This document shows, piece by piece, positions 18,863 to 27,683 of a stretch of DNA of 28,355 nucleotides. A program made the position numbers and the translations under genes. Source of the DNA: Vermamoeba vermiformis (taxonomy: Eukaryota; Tubulinea; Echinamoebida); NCBI GenBank assembly GCA_045837725.1, contig JBEWZL010000039.1, positions 1 through 28,355 on the forward strand, given 5' to 3'. Position 1 is the stretch's first letter; each line of letters begins with the position of its first letter. The notes beneath the pieces were generated by a model. It ran no database searches and was not told the origin of the DNA. It saw only the letters and a program-made list of their open reading frames with translations.

Positions 18863-21317
18863 ATGGATTGGAGCACACTTGCCCTCGAACTTATTGAACG
18901 AATATTAGTATGGACAAAGTCTCCTGTTACAGTTGTAAACGTAGGCTTCTTGGTCTGTAAAAATTGGCGTGCCGTTAGTGAAGATCAGATTTTTTGGAAG
19001 GTCAGTTGATTTAATAGAGCCATTACCTGTTAAAAATATAATATTAATTTAAGTCAATTTATACTCTGGCAATAAGTAGCAACGCAACTTAAGAGTAAAA
19101 TATCAGAAAATTATTGCAATATTTTATGGCACGTGTAGTTGCAGATCTAATCCAAATATTAGGATCTGTATTATGCTACATCATCGCATAAGTATAAGCG
19201 TGATTACGAAGTTGACTGGAAGACAAAAGTGATGGATTTCGTTTTGATCCGGAAAAACATCAAGCAAAGCAGGCAAGTATCAGCTCAATAATAATTTAGT
19301 TATTAATCGTAAATTATAGATGTATCGTAAAGGCGATAGTTACGACAGACACCCCACGGGAGCCGGAGAATATTGACTATCGTAGCGCTGAAATTCGAAG
19401 CTTTGCCTTTTATAAGGACTATTTTCTGTGCGAATGGTCCAAGCGAGGCTATTCTACCTCTAGAACGTACTCGCATTGTTTTGATATGGTCACTGAGGAA
19501 TCGGTGGATGTAGGTCACATAGATCAGCTTAATTTAAAATTGTCAAATATTTAATTTTCTAACGTCTTATTAGGCTACCTGCGATACATTTATCAACAAA
19601 TACGTCGCTAAAACGGTAATTTTGAACGAAATTTCCTTCTAACGATAAATTAACCTTAATTTCATGTAGCCCTCTCTGCAGTACGGTGGACCTTCCTATT
19701 CAGAAGTCTCAGTAGCGAGAATTGAAGATGCGTTAAGAAAGCGTGATTTCTCAATTACAGACTCAAGCTCAATTACTTTTCAGATGCCCGCTGGCATTAC
19801 ACGACGATGCATTGAAAATTTTTGCATTGACTCCGATTTTGTTGGATTCGTGGAGAGCCAACGGCCAGAGTAAGTACCGTTTTATATATTATTTTTTTGT
19901 CGTTGATATCGAAAAATGCCAAACGATTATTTTTTGACGCGTGTCACTTGCTTCAGACAAGACAAGCAGTTGACACGTGTCAATTTGTCGAAGTTTCAAT
20001 TTCCCATTTTAATTGCTTGTAAGTAACTAATTTTTTAGTATTAATCCTTCGCAAGTGTTTGTCGTTGACGCTGAAACTGGCGTGGTAGTTTTTCAACAAG
20101 AATTTGCAGAAGAATACATCTCCGATCGATACTTCGCCATGTACGACAACTACTTGGCAATGTTGGGTGGAAGAAGATGCGAGAAATTGATCGTTGTGGA
20201 TATTTTGACAGGTGTCACTGTTGAAAAATTAATTAGTTCGGCGCATAAAGCACAAATTATGACTCGTGATGAGGTAGGCAGAAAAATTCATATCAATAAT
20301 GCAAAAACCGTTATATTGAGTATTAATAATCGTTTTCAACGACGAGAAATAATCTCGTTGTCCATGCAGATCCATCTCAGAAATTCAACTTAACCGAATA
20401 ATAATGTGCTTCTTAGATAGTCATCCGTCAAAATAATGAGCTTAGAATATGGAATTACAAACAGAATACTGAACGCGTGCTGCCCAACGGCGAGATGGTA
20501 CGTTAAAATTTTTAGGGTTAGGGTTTGGCTAATATCAAAAACATAGGAAAATCAGCCAATTAAAATGATTTACAACGACATGTGGCTTACATTTGAGAGT
20601 TATCAAAGTGCAATGATAATATCGTTCTATGATATGAACAATGGTTTGAAAGTTGGATCCGTCTCCGTTAGACACCTTTCTTCCCTCGGAATACTTTCCC
20701 AAGTAAGCCATTAAGAACCTCATATCTGTTAGATCAACAGAATAATACTAACGAAATTTCCAGCTAAGTGATGGTCGGCTTGCGGTTAGTACGAGAACTT
20801 GTTGTCACGTGATCAGTTTTTTGAACTCCGAAGTTGCGAGAAAAATCAAAGTTTTGTTGATGGACATTGACGGTTCTACCACCGTAAGTATGATTGAGAT
20901 ACAGAAATGATTTTAATTTAATGTTTGTTGCAGGAACATGAAATTATGGCGTACGAACTGGTCAACTTTTTTCTCCAAAAAGTTAATAACAAGATTAAAA
21001 GCTTAAACTCTTGTGTCATTCCGTCTCAATCGAGCTCAGAAAACGAACGACACGTAATGATTTATAGTCAACTAGTTTCAACGGGGCCTGTGAAAGTTTA
21101 TCCAGACGTTGAAGAAGATACCAGGCCTGAAAACAGCCATGCTACAAAGCTCCTATCACAAGCAATTAAGCCCATTCATATCAACACCCCTTATCAACCT
21201 TGGTTGTGTACAAATACAAAGATCGAATACATCTGTTGTCCAGATAATAAGGTTCGTGGTGAAGTTATGATTGTAAAAGAGCAAAAAATTGATGGTCGTT
21301 GGCAATTAGCGAGCTAG
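18863..21317 (+). CDS. F-box protein with beta-propeller-like body (paralogue 1)
   Basis: F-box proteins recruit substrates to SCF ubiquitin ligases. Ten exons: 18863-19000, 19163-19272, 19320-19509, 19574-19615, 19670-19869, 20039-20273, 20417-20497, 20547-20702, 20764-20883, 20934-21317, for 551 residues. The first exon is the F-box (MDWSTLALELIERILVW to VCKNWRAVSEDQIFWK). The body has blade-like repeats such as VFVVDAETGVVVFQ, LIVVDILTGVTVEK and ELRIWNY, suggesting a WD40 or quinoprotein-type propeller. The end is IVKEQKIDGRWQLAS. The intron at 19273-19319 starts GC; the paralogue at 25093-27565 has GT at the same place, confirming the site. That paralogue on the opposite strand has matching exon lengths. 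Introns here hold a near-palindrome (19934-19983) and telomere-like repeats (20512-20527). Confidence 0.88.
19934..19983. repeat. 50-bp near-palindrome (hairpin) in an F-box intron
   Basis: Two 20-nt arms (19934-19953 and 19964-19983) are inverted copies matching at 17 of 20 positions around a 10-nt loop. Each arm contains a copy of the palindromic core TTGACrCGTGTCA. The right arm includes the perfect 14-bp palindrome TTGACACGTGTCAA. It sits in the longest late intron (19870-20038) of the first F-box gene. The paralogue's matching intron (26264-26483) shows no such hairpin in my reading. Confidence 0.75.
20512..20527 (+). repeat. Interstitial telomere-like TTAGGG repeat inside a 49-nt intron
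   Basis: Two exact TTAGGG units followed by a TTTGG occupy a third of a 49-nt intron (20498-20546) in the first F-box gene. The flanking exons are well supported by the paralogue. Too short to prove a telomeric origin. Confidence 0.6.
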
Positions 21318-21513
21318 TTTTTAATAGAAATTTTTAACCGAGTACGACAATAAAGGAAATTGCTAGTCAACAGACCACCGGACAGGAGAGGGCCAGGAGG
21401 CCGCCCGACGGGCGGAGACGAAACCGAGACAACCAGAGAGCCAACGAGGGGGACGGCGGCCGGGCCAAGGCAAAAAGACGACGGGGCGCGGACAGGAGAA
21501 AGACTGACGGTTG

Positions 21514-21636
21514 TTGACGATCACTTTGGTGTTGTCTTCGAGCTCAATCTTGATCACGTCATTCACGAGATCACCGCCATTCGTAGTGTAGGCGGCAAGT
21601 TCGTACCAGCTTCCATTAAGTATCGCCCGAGAGTAG
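21514..21636 (-). pseudogene. Short coding-like island inside the aberrant block
   Basis: On the minus strand this core reads as about 40 plausible residues (NGSWYELAAYTTNGGD, then LVNDVIKIELEDNTKVIVNN) with ordinary codon use and no stop. Both flanks degrade at once into skewed sequence. It resembles a real exon piece of some other gene brought in by misassembly. I do not recognise the protein, and no start, stop or splice site can be assigned. Treat as a misplaced fragment, not a local gene. Confidence 0.4.
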
Positions 21637-22004
21637 CCCCGCCCCCCGCCAGCCCGTCCGGCCCCCGTTCGCAGGTTGTTTACCTTCTGTTTGTGAGGTT
21701 TTTTTGGCTCTTGCGTGCCCTTTTGTGTTTGCCTTTGAGCCGTGTTGTTGTGTTAGTCTCGTTGTAGATTGGTAGCAGATTTGGGGCTTGTGGTTTTGTG
21801 GTGTTTTCTGGTCGATTGCAGCGCGAGTATTGGTCTAACTGTTTTGTTGTTGTGTTTGGTGTTTTTGTTGTTTGTTGTGATTTGAGAGTAGTGAGATGTC
21901 GATGAGGGTTTTTTTTGTTCAGTTTGTTTCTATTTTGTGTGGAGGGTGTGTGTTGTTGCGTGGTGTGTTTTGTGGTTGAGAGAGAGTGTTTGTGTTGACG
22001 CTTT

Positions 22005-22012
<8 letters not shown>

Positions 22013-22051
<39 letters not shown>
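22013..22051. repeat. Homopolymer run of 39 T
   Basis: An uninterrupted run of 39 T within the aberrant block. It is the longest homopolymer in the window and a likely sequencing or assembly weak point. Confidence 0.95.
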
Positions 22052-22203
22052 CTCTTTTCTCGTTTTTTGTTTGTCTTTTTGTTTTTGCGTTTTTTTTGCA
22101 AATGAAAGTGAAAGTGTTCGCCAATCCCGCCAACATTTGCAAGATAGCTTGCGTTGAGAACTACGTTGGCTTGCAAACGGAATATACTTTATTTACATTA
22201 GTT

Positions 22204-22725
22204 TCAAGACCAGAATTTGTTGTCAGTCCAATGCTTGAACAAATCGTTATTAGGTTCCATCACCTTCAAATAATCCTTAGCACTGCCGTGGAACATATTT
22301 CCATCAGTCAATTCGTTGTTTTCGGTCTCGATCTGCTTCTTTTTCTGAAGTACAGGCTCCAGCACTTTCGGATCTTTCTTAGCAAGAGGCTCAGCTTCAG
22401 TTGCGCTGTGGTAAAGTTCTTTCCATTGATGAGACAACTGCATATACTTCCTCGATTGCCATTTATAGTAATAAGAATAAGTAGCGATGCCTGCCGTCGC
22501 CAAAAGTCCAGTAAATAGCGATGAAACTCCGTTAGTAGTACCAGTAGACCTCGCCATTAATGCATAAGCAGGTGTTATTGCTCCAACGAATACTCCAAAG
22601 CCCATCCAGCTCTTCGCCCAAGAAGCGTCGTCAGTGGATTTGTTTTGGTAACCGTAACTCTTCAACCAGCATTCTCGTCGAAGGGATGGTATGTTTACAA
22701 ACGAAAAAGTATTAGGTGTGGTCAT
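22204..22725 (-). CDS. Two-membrane-segment protein, tandem copy A (unknown family)
   Basis: A single-exon 173-residue gene starting MTTPNTFSFVNIPSLRREC. Two hydrophobic segments (FGVFVGAITPAYALMA at about 43-58 and FTGLLATAGIATYSYYY at about 71-87) are separated by a short loop. An amphipathic, charged helical tail (QLSHQWKELYH; LQKKKQIETENNEL) follows. It is clearly paralogous to the next gene on the same strand (22914-23429): RRE near the start, W-x-FGVF-x-A-TPAY in segment 1, YY-WQS after segment 2, and W-(K/Q)-(E/D)-L in the tail. The family is not recognised. An AATAAA on the minus strand just after the stop (about 22188-22193) is a likely poly(A) signal. Confidence 0.8.
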   Translation of the reverse strand: MTTPNTFSFVNIPSLRRECWLKSYGYQNKSTDDASWAKSWMGFGVFVGAITPAYALMARSTGTTNGVSSLFTGLLATAGIATYSYYYKWQSRKYMQLSHQWKELYHSATEAEPLAKKDPKVLEPVLQKKKQIETENNELTDGNMFHGSAKDYLKVMEPNNDLFKHWTDNKFWS

Positions 22726-22913
22726 GATGTTATGAATATTAATATGAATTCCAAAAAACTGACGTGTCTTTAAATCGCAACAAAATGAGTTTACTGATTG
22801 ACACGTGACTTGAGATATTTTGCGAATGAATTCAACCAGAAATCTAAATTTATTAGATACCTTTAATGCGTAAAAGTATGTTCTTGATTGCCATTTACAT
22901 GCTGAAACTCAGA

Positions 22914-23429
22914 TTATTTCTTTTTTTCGAACAGCGCGTCGTATTCGGGATAGTTCGCTGAGTAATGCGAGCCCCAAGATAAATCGTACTTCGAGAGCTC
23001 TCTATATTCTTTTTTCATCGCATTATGCTTTTCTACTAGTGCGTTGACTTGATCTGGGCTCACTGCTGATTTTTCGGCAACATCCGTTGAGTCTTTGAAA
23101 AGATCTTGCCATTTACGTGACGTTTCTAGCAGTTTGTTGGACTGCCAGCGATAATAGAGCGAAAATCCCATTATTCCAGCGGAAGCAGCAGCAGAACTGA
23201 AGAGATGACGATTTGGATTCGCGAAACCCCAACTCTTTATGCACAAATAATACGCAGGCGTTAGAGCAGCAATAAATACACCAAAATTCATCCAATTCTT
23301 TGCTGTAATTGATGCGTCTTGCGCTTTCGTTTCGAAAGCAAGCTGGCGAAGAAGACTTTCGCGTCGAACTCTCGTAAGATCGAAAATGAATTTTGGTCCT
23401 GAAGAACCAGCTTGATTGTGCGTGCTCAT
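22914..23429 (-). CDS. Two-membrane-segment protein, tandem copy B (unknown family)
   Basis: A single-exon 171-residue gene starting MSTHNQAGSSGPKFIFDL. It has the same layout as copy A: a basic lead (RVRRESLLRQLAF), membrane segment 1 (FGVFIAALTPAYYLCI), segment 2 (FSSAAASAGIMGFSLYYRW), then a soluble helical tail (KWQDLFKDSTDV to KKEYRELSKYDL) ending FEKKK. Copies A and B lie head-to-tail with 188 bp between them, as from a tandem duplication, and are now well diverged. The conserved WQS after segment 2 and the Arg-Arg-Glu near the N terminus are probably functional. Location is unknown; a small organelle-membrane protein is only a guess. Confidence 0.82.
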   Translation of the reverse strand: MSTHNQAGSSGPKFIFDLTRVRRESLLRQLAFETKAQDASITAKNWMNFGVFIAALTPAYYLCIKSWGFANPNRHLFSSAAASAGIMGFSLYYRWQSNKLLETSRKWQDLFKDSTDVAEKSAVSPDQVNALVEKHNAMKKEYRELSKYDLSWGSHYSANYPEYDALFEKKK

Positions 23430-23729
23430 TGTTGTGGAAGCTTGATTTTACGACGCAAAATTGAAGTCTTATTAATCAAAACCCGTGAACTCAGCCGAAC
23501 TTATCTATTTTTAGGACGTTTCAGGCCAATAACACGATCCAAGTTCTGTAGATCGAAGTCAAAGACAGGAAACGAGGTCTATTGCTAGATTAAGCTCGCT
23601 CGAGTAAAACGAGTATGATATTTGAGGTAAAAATACAATCTAATTTTAAATTTCGAGCAAATTCACTAAATTTATGAAGCGATCAATGTCCTTGGCAATT
23701 CATTTCTTCATTGCTTCAAACACCTAAAA
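23430..23729. other. Intergenic region between divergent genes
   Basis: 300 bp between the start of membrane-protein copy B (minus) and the four-segment membrane protein (plus). I see no RNA gene or repeat. It presumably holds both promoters. Confidence 0.4.
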
Positions 23730-24185
23730 ATGAACTTACCTCTCACTCTTAATAACATAATCGTGTTCAACGCGCTGTGGCTTGGCTTCTGGGCGATAGA
23801 GCTCGGTGGAGATCCCTTGAAGCTGCATGCCTGGGACTTTGGACGCGATAGAACCCCCATAGAGGCACAGGGATGGCATGCTGCCGCTGCATTTACTGTA
23901 GGACTATTTGTTCTCTGCATCTGGGCTATAAAATTGCCGATCGAATCCAAGAAAGGCTTTCTGCAGTGCTTAATCGCTCCTTACCTTGCAAGCTTCGTTT
24001 GGTTGCTCAATGCTAGACAAGTATTCTTCACTGTTGCTTGGAATGCTCAAGTACTTGCACTCAGTTTCGCTGCGATCCTAACTTTTGTCGGTGGATTTGT
24101 CTTGAAACCAGAACAAAACGTGCCGATGACAAAGACCGTCGTACCCGAGGCTACTATCGAGGCGAAAAGGGTTCATGCTGCTTAA
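23730..24185 (+). CDS. Four-segment membrane protein, 151 aa, unknown family
   Basis: A single-exon gene starting MNLPLTLNNIIVFNALWLGF. Four hydrophobic stretches are visible: IIVFNALWLGFWAIEL, FTVGLFVLCIWAIKL, CLIAPYLASFVWLL and VLALSFAAILTFVGGFVL. The loop between segments 1 and 2 is GGDPLKLHAWDFGRD. The soluble tail (KPEQNVPMTKTVV to RVHAA) is short. Codon use and the clean open frame support a real gene. The family is not recognised. An AATAAA at about 24211-24216 downstream is a plausible poly(A) signal. Confidence 0.7.
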   Translation: MNLPLTLNNIIVFNALWLGFWAIELGGDPLKLHAWDFGRDRTPIEAQGWHAAAAFTVGLFVLCIWAIKLPIESKKGFLQCLIAPYLASFVWLLNARQVFFTVAWNAQVLALSFAAILTFVGGFVLKPEQNVPMTKTVVPEATIEAKRVHAA

Positions 24186-24307
24186 AGTACTTTGTCAGTG
24201 TTTGTAGTGTCAATAAAGCTAAGTACTTACTTTTGACCCAAGAAGATCTCGCATGAAAATATCTGTATAGATGCTCAAATGCTAGATAATTGCTCTGTCA
24301 TCCGGTT

Positions 24308-24583
24308 CTATTGTAATTTGATATCTATATGCACTCGCGAGAGGCTAATATTGTTCACGTTATTGGACTGCGAAGAATTTTCATGAGTAGGCTGGCTGGT
24401 ATAGTTATTATAATTACTATTGTATCCTTTTCCTCTACTATTACTATTAATCAAGCCATTGATAATCGAAAAAGCTCCAGATGCGGCAGTCGAAACTAAA
24501 GTACCCAAGTTTGATTTTGCTTTTGACAGCCAAACCAAATCATGACGAACTCCCAAGTACTTCGAAATCACGTCCCTTAACAT
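24308..24583 (-). CDS. Small Asn-rich protein, 91 aa, unknown
   Basis: The frame opens at ATG 24583 (MLRDVISKYLGVRHDLVWLS) and runs to a stop at 24308. A weakly hydrophobic stretch (LGTLVSTAASGAFSIINGLI) is followed by an Asn/Ser-rich low-complexity tail (NSNSRGKGYNSNYNNYTSQ, then NSSQSNNVNN). A plausible intron precedes the ATG on the minus strand (acceptor TTTTTTTGACAG next to 24595; donor GTAAAT near 24739). No upstream frame joins in phase, so I take it as a 5'-leader intron. An odd GGGG/CCCCCCCC run (24606-24617) sits inside this putative intron. A real gene is likely but not certain. Confidence 0.45.
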   Translation of the reverse strand: MLRDVISKYLGVRHDLVWLSKAKSNLGTLVSTAASGAFSIINGLINSNSRGKGYNSNYNNYTSQPTHENSSQSNNVNNISLSRVHIDIKLQ

Positions 24584-24619
24584 GTAGAGCTCTGTCAAAA
24601 AAATTGGGGCCCCCCCCAA

Positions 24620-25092
24620 AAAATATTAATAATTAATATCCACGATATTATCGTACATGGTAATATTAATAACGTGCTAGCTGTACGTAGTTATTTATAA
24701 AAATTTCCTTTTTGAATATTTTAAAATTTGGATTTACCTTGTGTCGGTGGTGTTATTTACAATTTGACCACTATTCTACTCACTATAATTTGTACTATAA
24801 AATTTTGCCGATAATTTGTTGATGGTTGGCTTGGCAGCAAATACTGCTCTGTGCTTGCTCGAGATCTCTATCCGAATAATTGTGAAGCTGTTTTGAATAC
24901 GAAGATAGACCCTTAGACCTTCTTAATAGCTAACACTGCGGCAGGTCGCACGAGTTGTCGTAACACGTTGGAATTGTTAAAGGGAATAAGAATTTTGTAA
25001 CAACAATTTCTTTTGTTTTTTTTTTTGGGGTGTTTTTCATAACATTATTGTACAATAATAATACCATTATATTAATTACTTAATTTTGCCAA
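24620..25092. other. Intergenic and leader region
   Basis: About 470 bp between the small Asn-rich gene and the 3' end of F-box paralogue 2. It probably holds the promoter and non-coding first exon of the Asn-rich gene on the minus strand. A T-run followed by GGGG lies around 25014-25030. No RNA gene or repeat family is seen. Confidence 0.4.
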
Positions 25093-27565
25093 TTACACTA
25101 GTTGCCATCGACCGTCGATCTTTCGTTCTTTCACGATCACCACTGGACCACACACCTGTGTAACAGCCTGAGAGCGACACTCGATAGTCTGGCCATCGGT
25201 TCTCCAACCTTGATACGGTGTGTTGATCTGTGTGGGCTGAACTGCATTTTTGAATAGCTCCGTGGCTTTTGCATTGTTCGGTCTTTCGGAAGCCTGCGAA
25301 AAAACCATGACGTAGCGTTCATTTTCAGCGTGAGGTTGATAAGGAACAACGCGCGAGGTCATATCTCGCAAAAATCCTTTGGCAGGTTGGCGATAAAATT
25401 CAGGGAGTTTGCACGCCATGATTTCATGTTCCTATGTGAAACAAGGGCGACCGTTAGTAACCTCAAAAATTGCCAAATTTAGTTCATTGTTTGTTTCTTA
25501 CTGTTACGGTCCCTTCAATGTCCATCAACAAAACTTTGATATTTCGCGTCACTTCGGAGTTCAAAAAACTGATCACGTGACAACCAGCTCTCGTACTAAC
25601 CGCAAGTCGACCATCACTCAGCTGGAATTTCGTTTACTCGTTAATGCTAGTATTACGTAGTGCATAATATGCATTAATGCTTACCTCGGAGAGATATACA
25701 AAGCCCGAATAACTGCCTCGAAGAAATAAAGATCCAACTTGTGAGCCGTCATTCATATCGAAAAATGATATCAGCAGTTCCGATTGTTCGTTCTTTCCAG
25801 TCACCCACATGTCGTGGTAAATCATTTTCACCAGTTGAGTGCCCTATGCAAACCATGTAAGAATTATTCCAGATCCGTTAATGCTGACAGTACAACTTAC
25901 CGCTTGTCCAACCGGATATTCTTTCTCGGTATTGTTCTTATAATTCCATATGATAAACTTGTTTTCGCAGCGAAATGCGACCTGCATCGAATTAGAAATT
26001 GCGTGTAAAAAAAATTGACGTTAGATCTTACCTCGTCTTTTCTCATGAAACAAAACTCATAAGGAGCTTCAAATTGCTTTTTGATTTGGTTTTTTGTCAC
26101 GACATCCACTAACAAGAATTTATGCTTGCCAAGCGTATCCCAGGGTCGCACTGCAAAGTAATTGTCGTACAGCCCGAAGAACCGGTTGGTTCTATCATAG
26201 GGCATCTGAGTTTCAAATACGACTGATCCAGTTTCCGCATCGAGAATATATGCCTGAGAAGGTCTTGCGTTGCGCAAAAAAAATTAGTCTATGAGCACTC
26301 TTTCAAAAAAAATTGAAAATGTTGGTAGGCGGGAAAAATAGCTTGAAACGAGCTTTGTTTAAATTTGAATTTGATGCTATCTTTTCTTTAGTAACTACCC
26401 GACACCTACTTATTATATTTTAAATATCACTGAAATCTTTTGCGTCTCAACGTAGAATAAATCCGCAATAGTAGAGTACTTACCCTTGATATTCGCTTGA
26501 GAAAAACCCCAGGTACTTCGAATCCAAGCAATAATTGGTAATAGATCGTGTTGTATGGTCGCTACGAGGCAAGTTTAATTTCACTGCCCTCGTTAGAAGG
26601 AACAGCCTGCCCTCACGGATCTTTTTTTCGTCAATTTCGTGCACTCTCATGTCGGTGTAAGAGATGCCGCCGTAATACTCTGAAGGCTATAGTAGATATA
26701 ATGGTGAATTTTAGACGATTTTACTAACTTAATTAAAGGCAAACGTACGGATTTGGTAACGTATTTGTTAATGAGGGTCACTTCTCTCTCGTCCAGCTAA
26801 TAACATTAATTAGTATCAAAATATATCGTATATATATTATTTACCTCGATGTATTCTTCGGTAACCATATTGATGAAATGGGAATTTAACCTTTGAACGT
26901 CTCCGTAAGATCTGCAGAAAAATTAATCATATGCAGGTTGCCATACTATTAATAATAATACCCAAAATGCTCTATGGTCTGCCAAGTAACGAGATGAAAG
27001 TCTTTGTACACAGCAGTGTTGTCGACAGTCAGATCAACCCTGTTAGTCTTAGGCTCGCCTGTGCTGATGGTTTTAACTACGCATCTAAGCAATAAAATAA
27101 TTAAATAATTAATAATTACGGGAAAATATCGCATACTTACCTTCCTTGAGCGACGTTATTGCGGATCAAAACTCCATCCATGACTTTCTTCCTCCAATCG
27201 ACTTCATCTTGATATTTCAAACCGACGGACGATATAATATAATACAACTCCTATAATTAATTTCTTTAGTTCACAGGGTAAGTACTGACGAAAATTAAAT
27301 TTGAAATGCTTTAAATACTAAAATTAGTAATCGCGTTAGGCGACTCTAATATGCTATCTTTTGTTGCATATTAATCATAAATCATAAATCAAATTTAATT
27401 ACGTAATTATGCATTTAGCTCATTACGCACCTTCCACACGATCTGATCGTCGCCAATCGCCTTCCAATTTTTGCAAGCATAGCTGGCATTAATGATCGTT
27501 CTTGGTGAGCCAGTAAATAATAATATACGCTCAATAATTTCAACGGCTACTGTGCTCCAGTCCAT
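25093..27565 (-). CDS. F-box protein with beta-propeller-like body (paralogue 2)
   Basis: Eleven exons: 27431-27565, 27141-27250, 26962-27084, 26845-26911, 26749-26796, 26484-26686, 26032-26263, 25901-25981, 25685-25843, 25502-25621, 25093-25431, for 538 residues. The F-box is in the first exon (MDWSTVAVEIIERILLF to YACKNWKAIGDDQIVWK). Blade-like repeats follow (YILDAETGSVVFE, FLLVDVVTKNQIKK, KFIIWNYKNN), ending IVKERKIDGRWQLV. Exon lengths match paralogue 1 closely (for example 110/110, 81/81, 120/120). The 190-nt exon 3 of paralogue 1 is here split 123+67 by a 50-nt intron (26912-26961). Exon 25502-25621 is far more alike in DNA to its partner than other exons are. Both probably act as SCF substrate adaptors. 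The target is unknown. Confidence 0.88.
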
Positions 27566-27683
27566 AATTTAAATTTTGCAACAGACCACCGCAACCGCTC
27601 TACTTCTAAGGAAAATTCACTTTTAGCTCATAGTTTAATTGCGTTGAAGGGCTACACTCATCAAATACAACCTAGTGTTCTAA

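Larger units (their letters stand above)
21360..22105. other. Compositionally aberrant block, probable assembly artefact
   Basis: The base composition here is unlike anything else in the window. From about 21365 to 21510 the plus strand has almost no T (GA- and GC-rich). From about 21650 to 22100 the plus strand has almost no A, moving from C-rich to GT-rich and ending in a 39-T run at 22013-22051. The two halves are mirror images in strand sense around a host-like core of about 120 bp. This fits low-quality read tails used to close a gap better than any gene. Open frames here (for example the poly-Phe one over the T run) are meaningless. Confidence 0.75.

Noticed and set aside
21360-21767. 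GC-rich 135-codon frame (Arg/Gly/Thr-rich)
   Set aside because: It crosses the composition-skewed block judged to be an assembly artefact.
21919-22176. Lys-rich minus-strand frames in two phases
   Set aside because: These are poly-A translations of the same homopolymer, and two phases being open at once confirms low complexity.
21937-22518. 193-codon frame with a long poly-Phe stretch
   Set aside because: It is produced by the T run in the aberrant block and then runs antisense to membrane-protein copy A.
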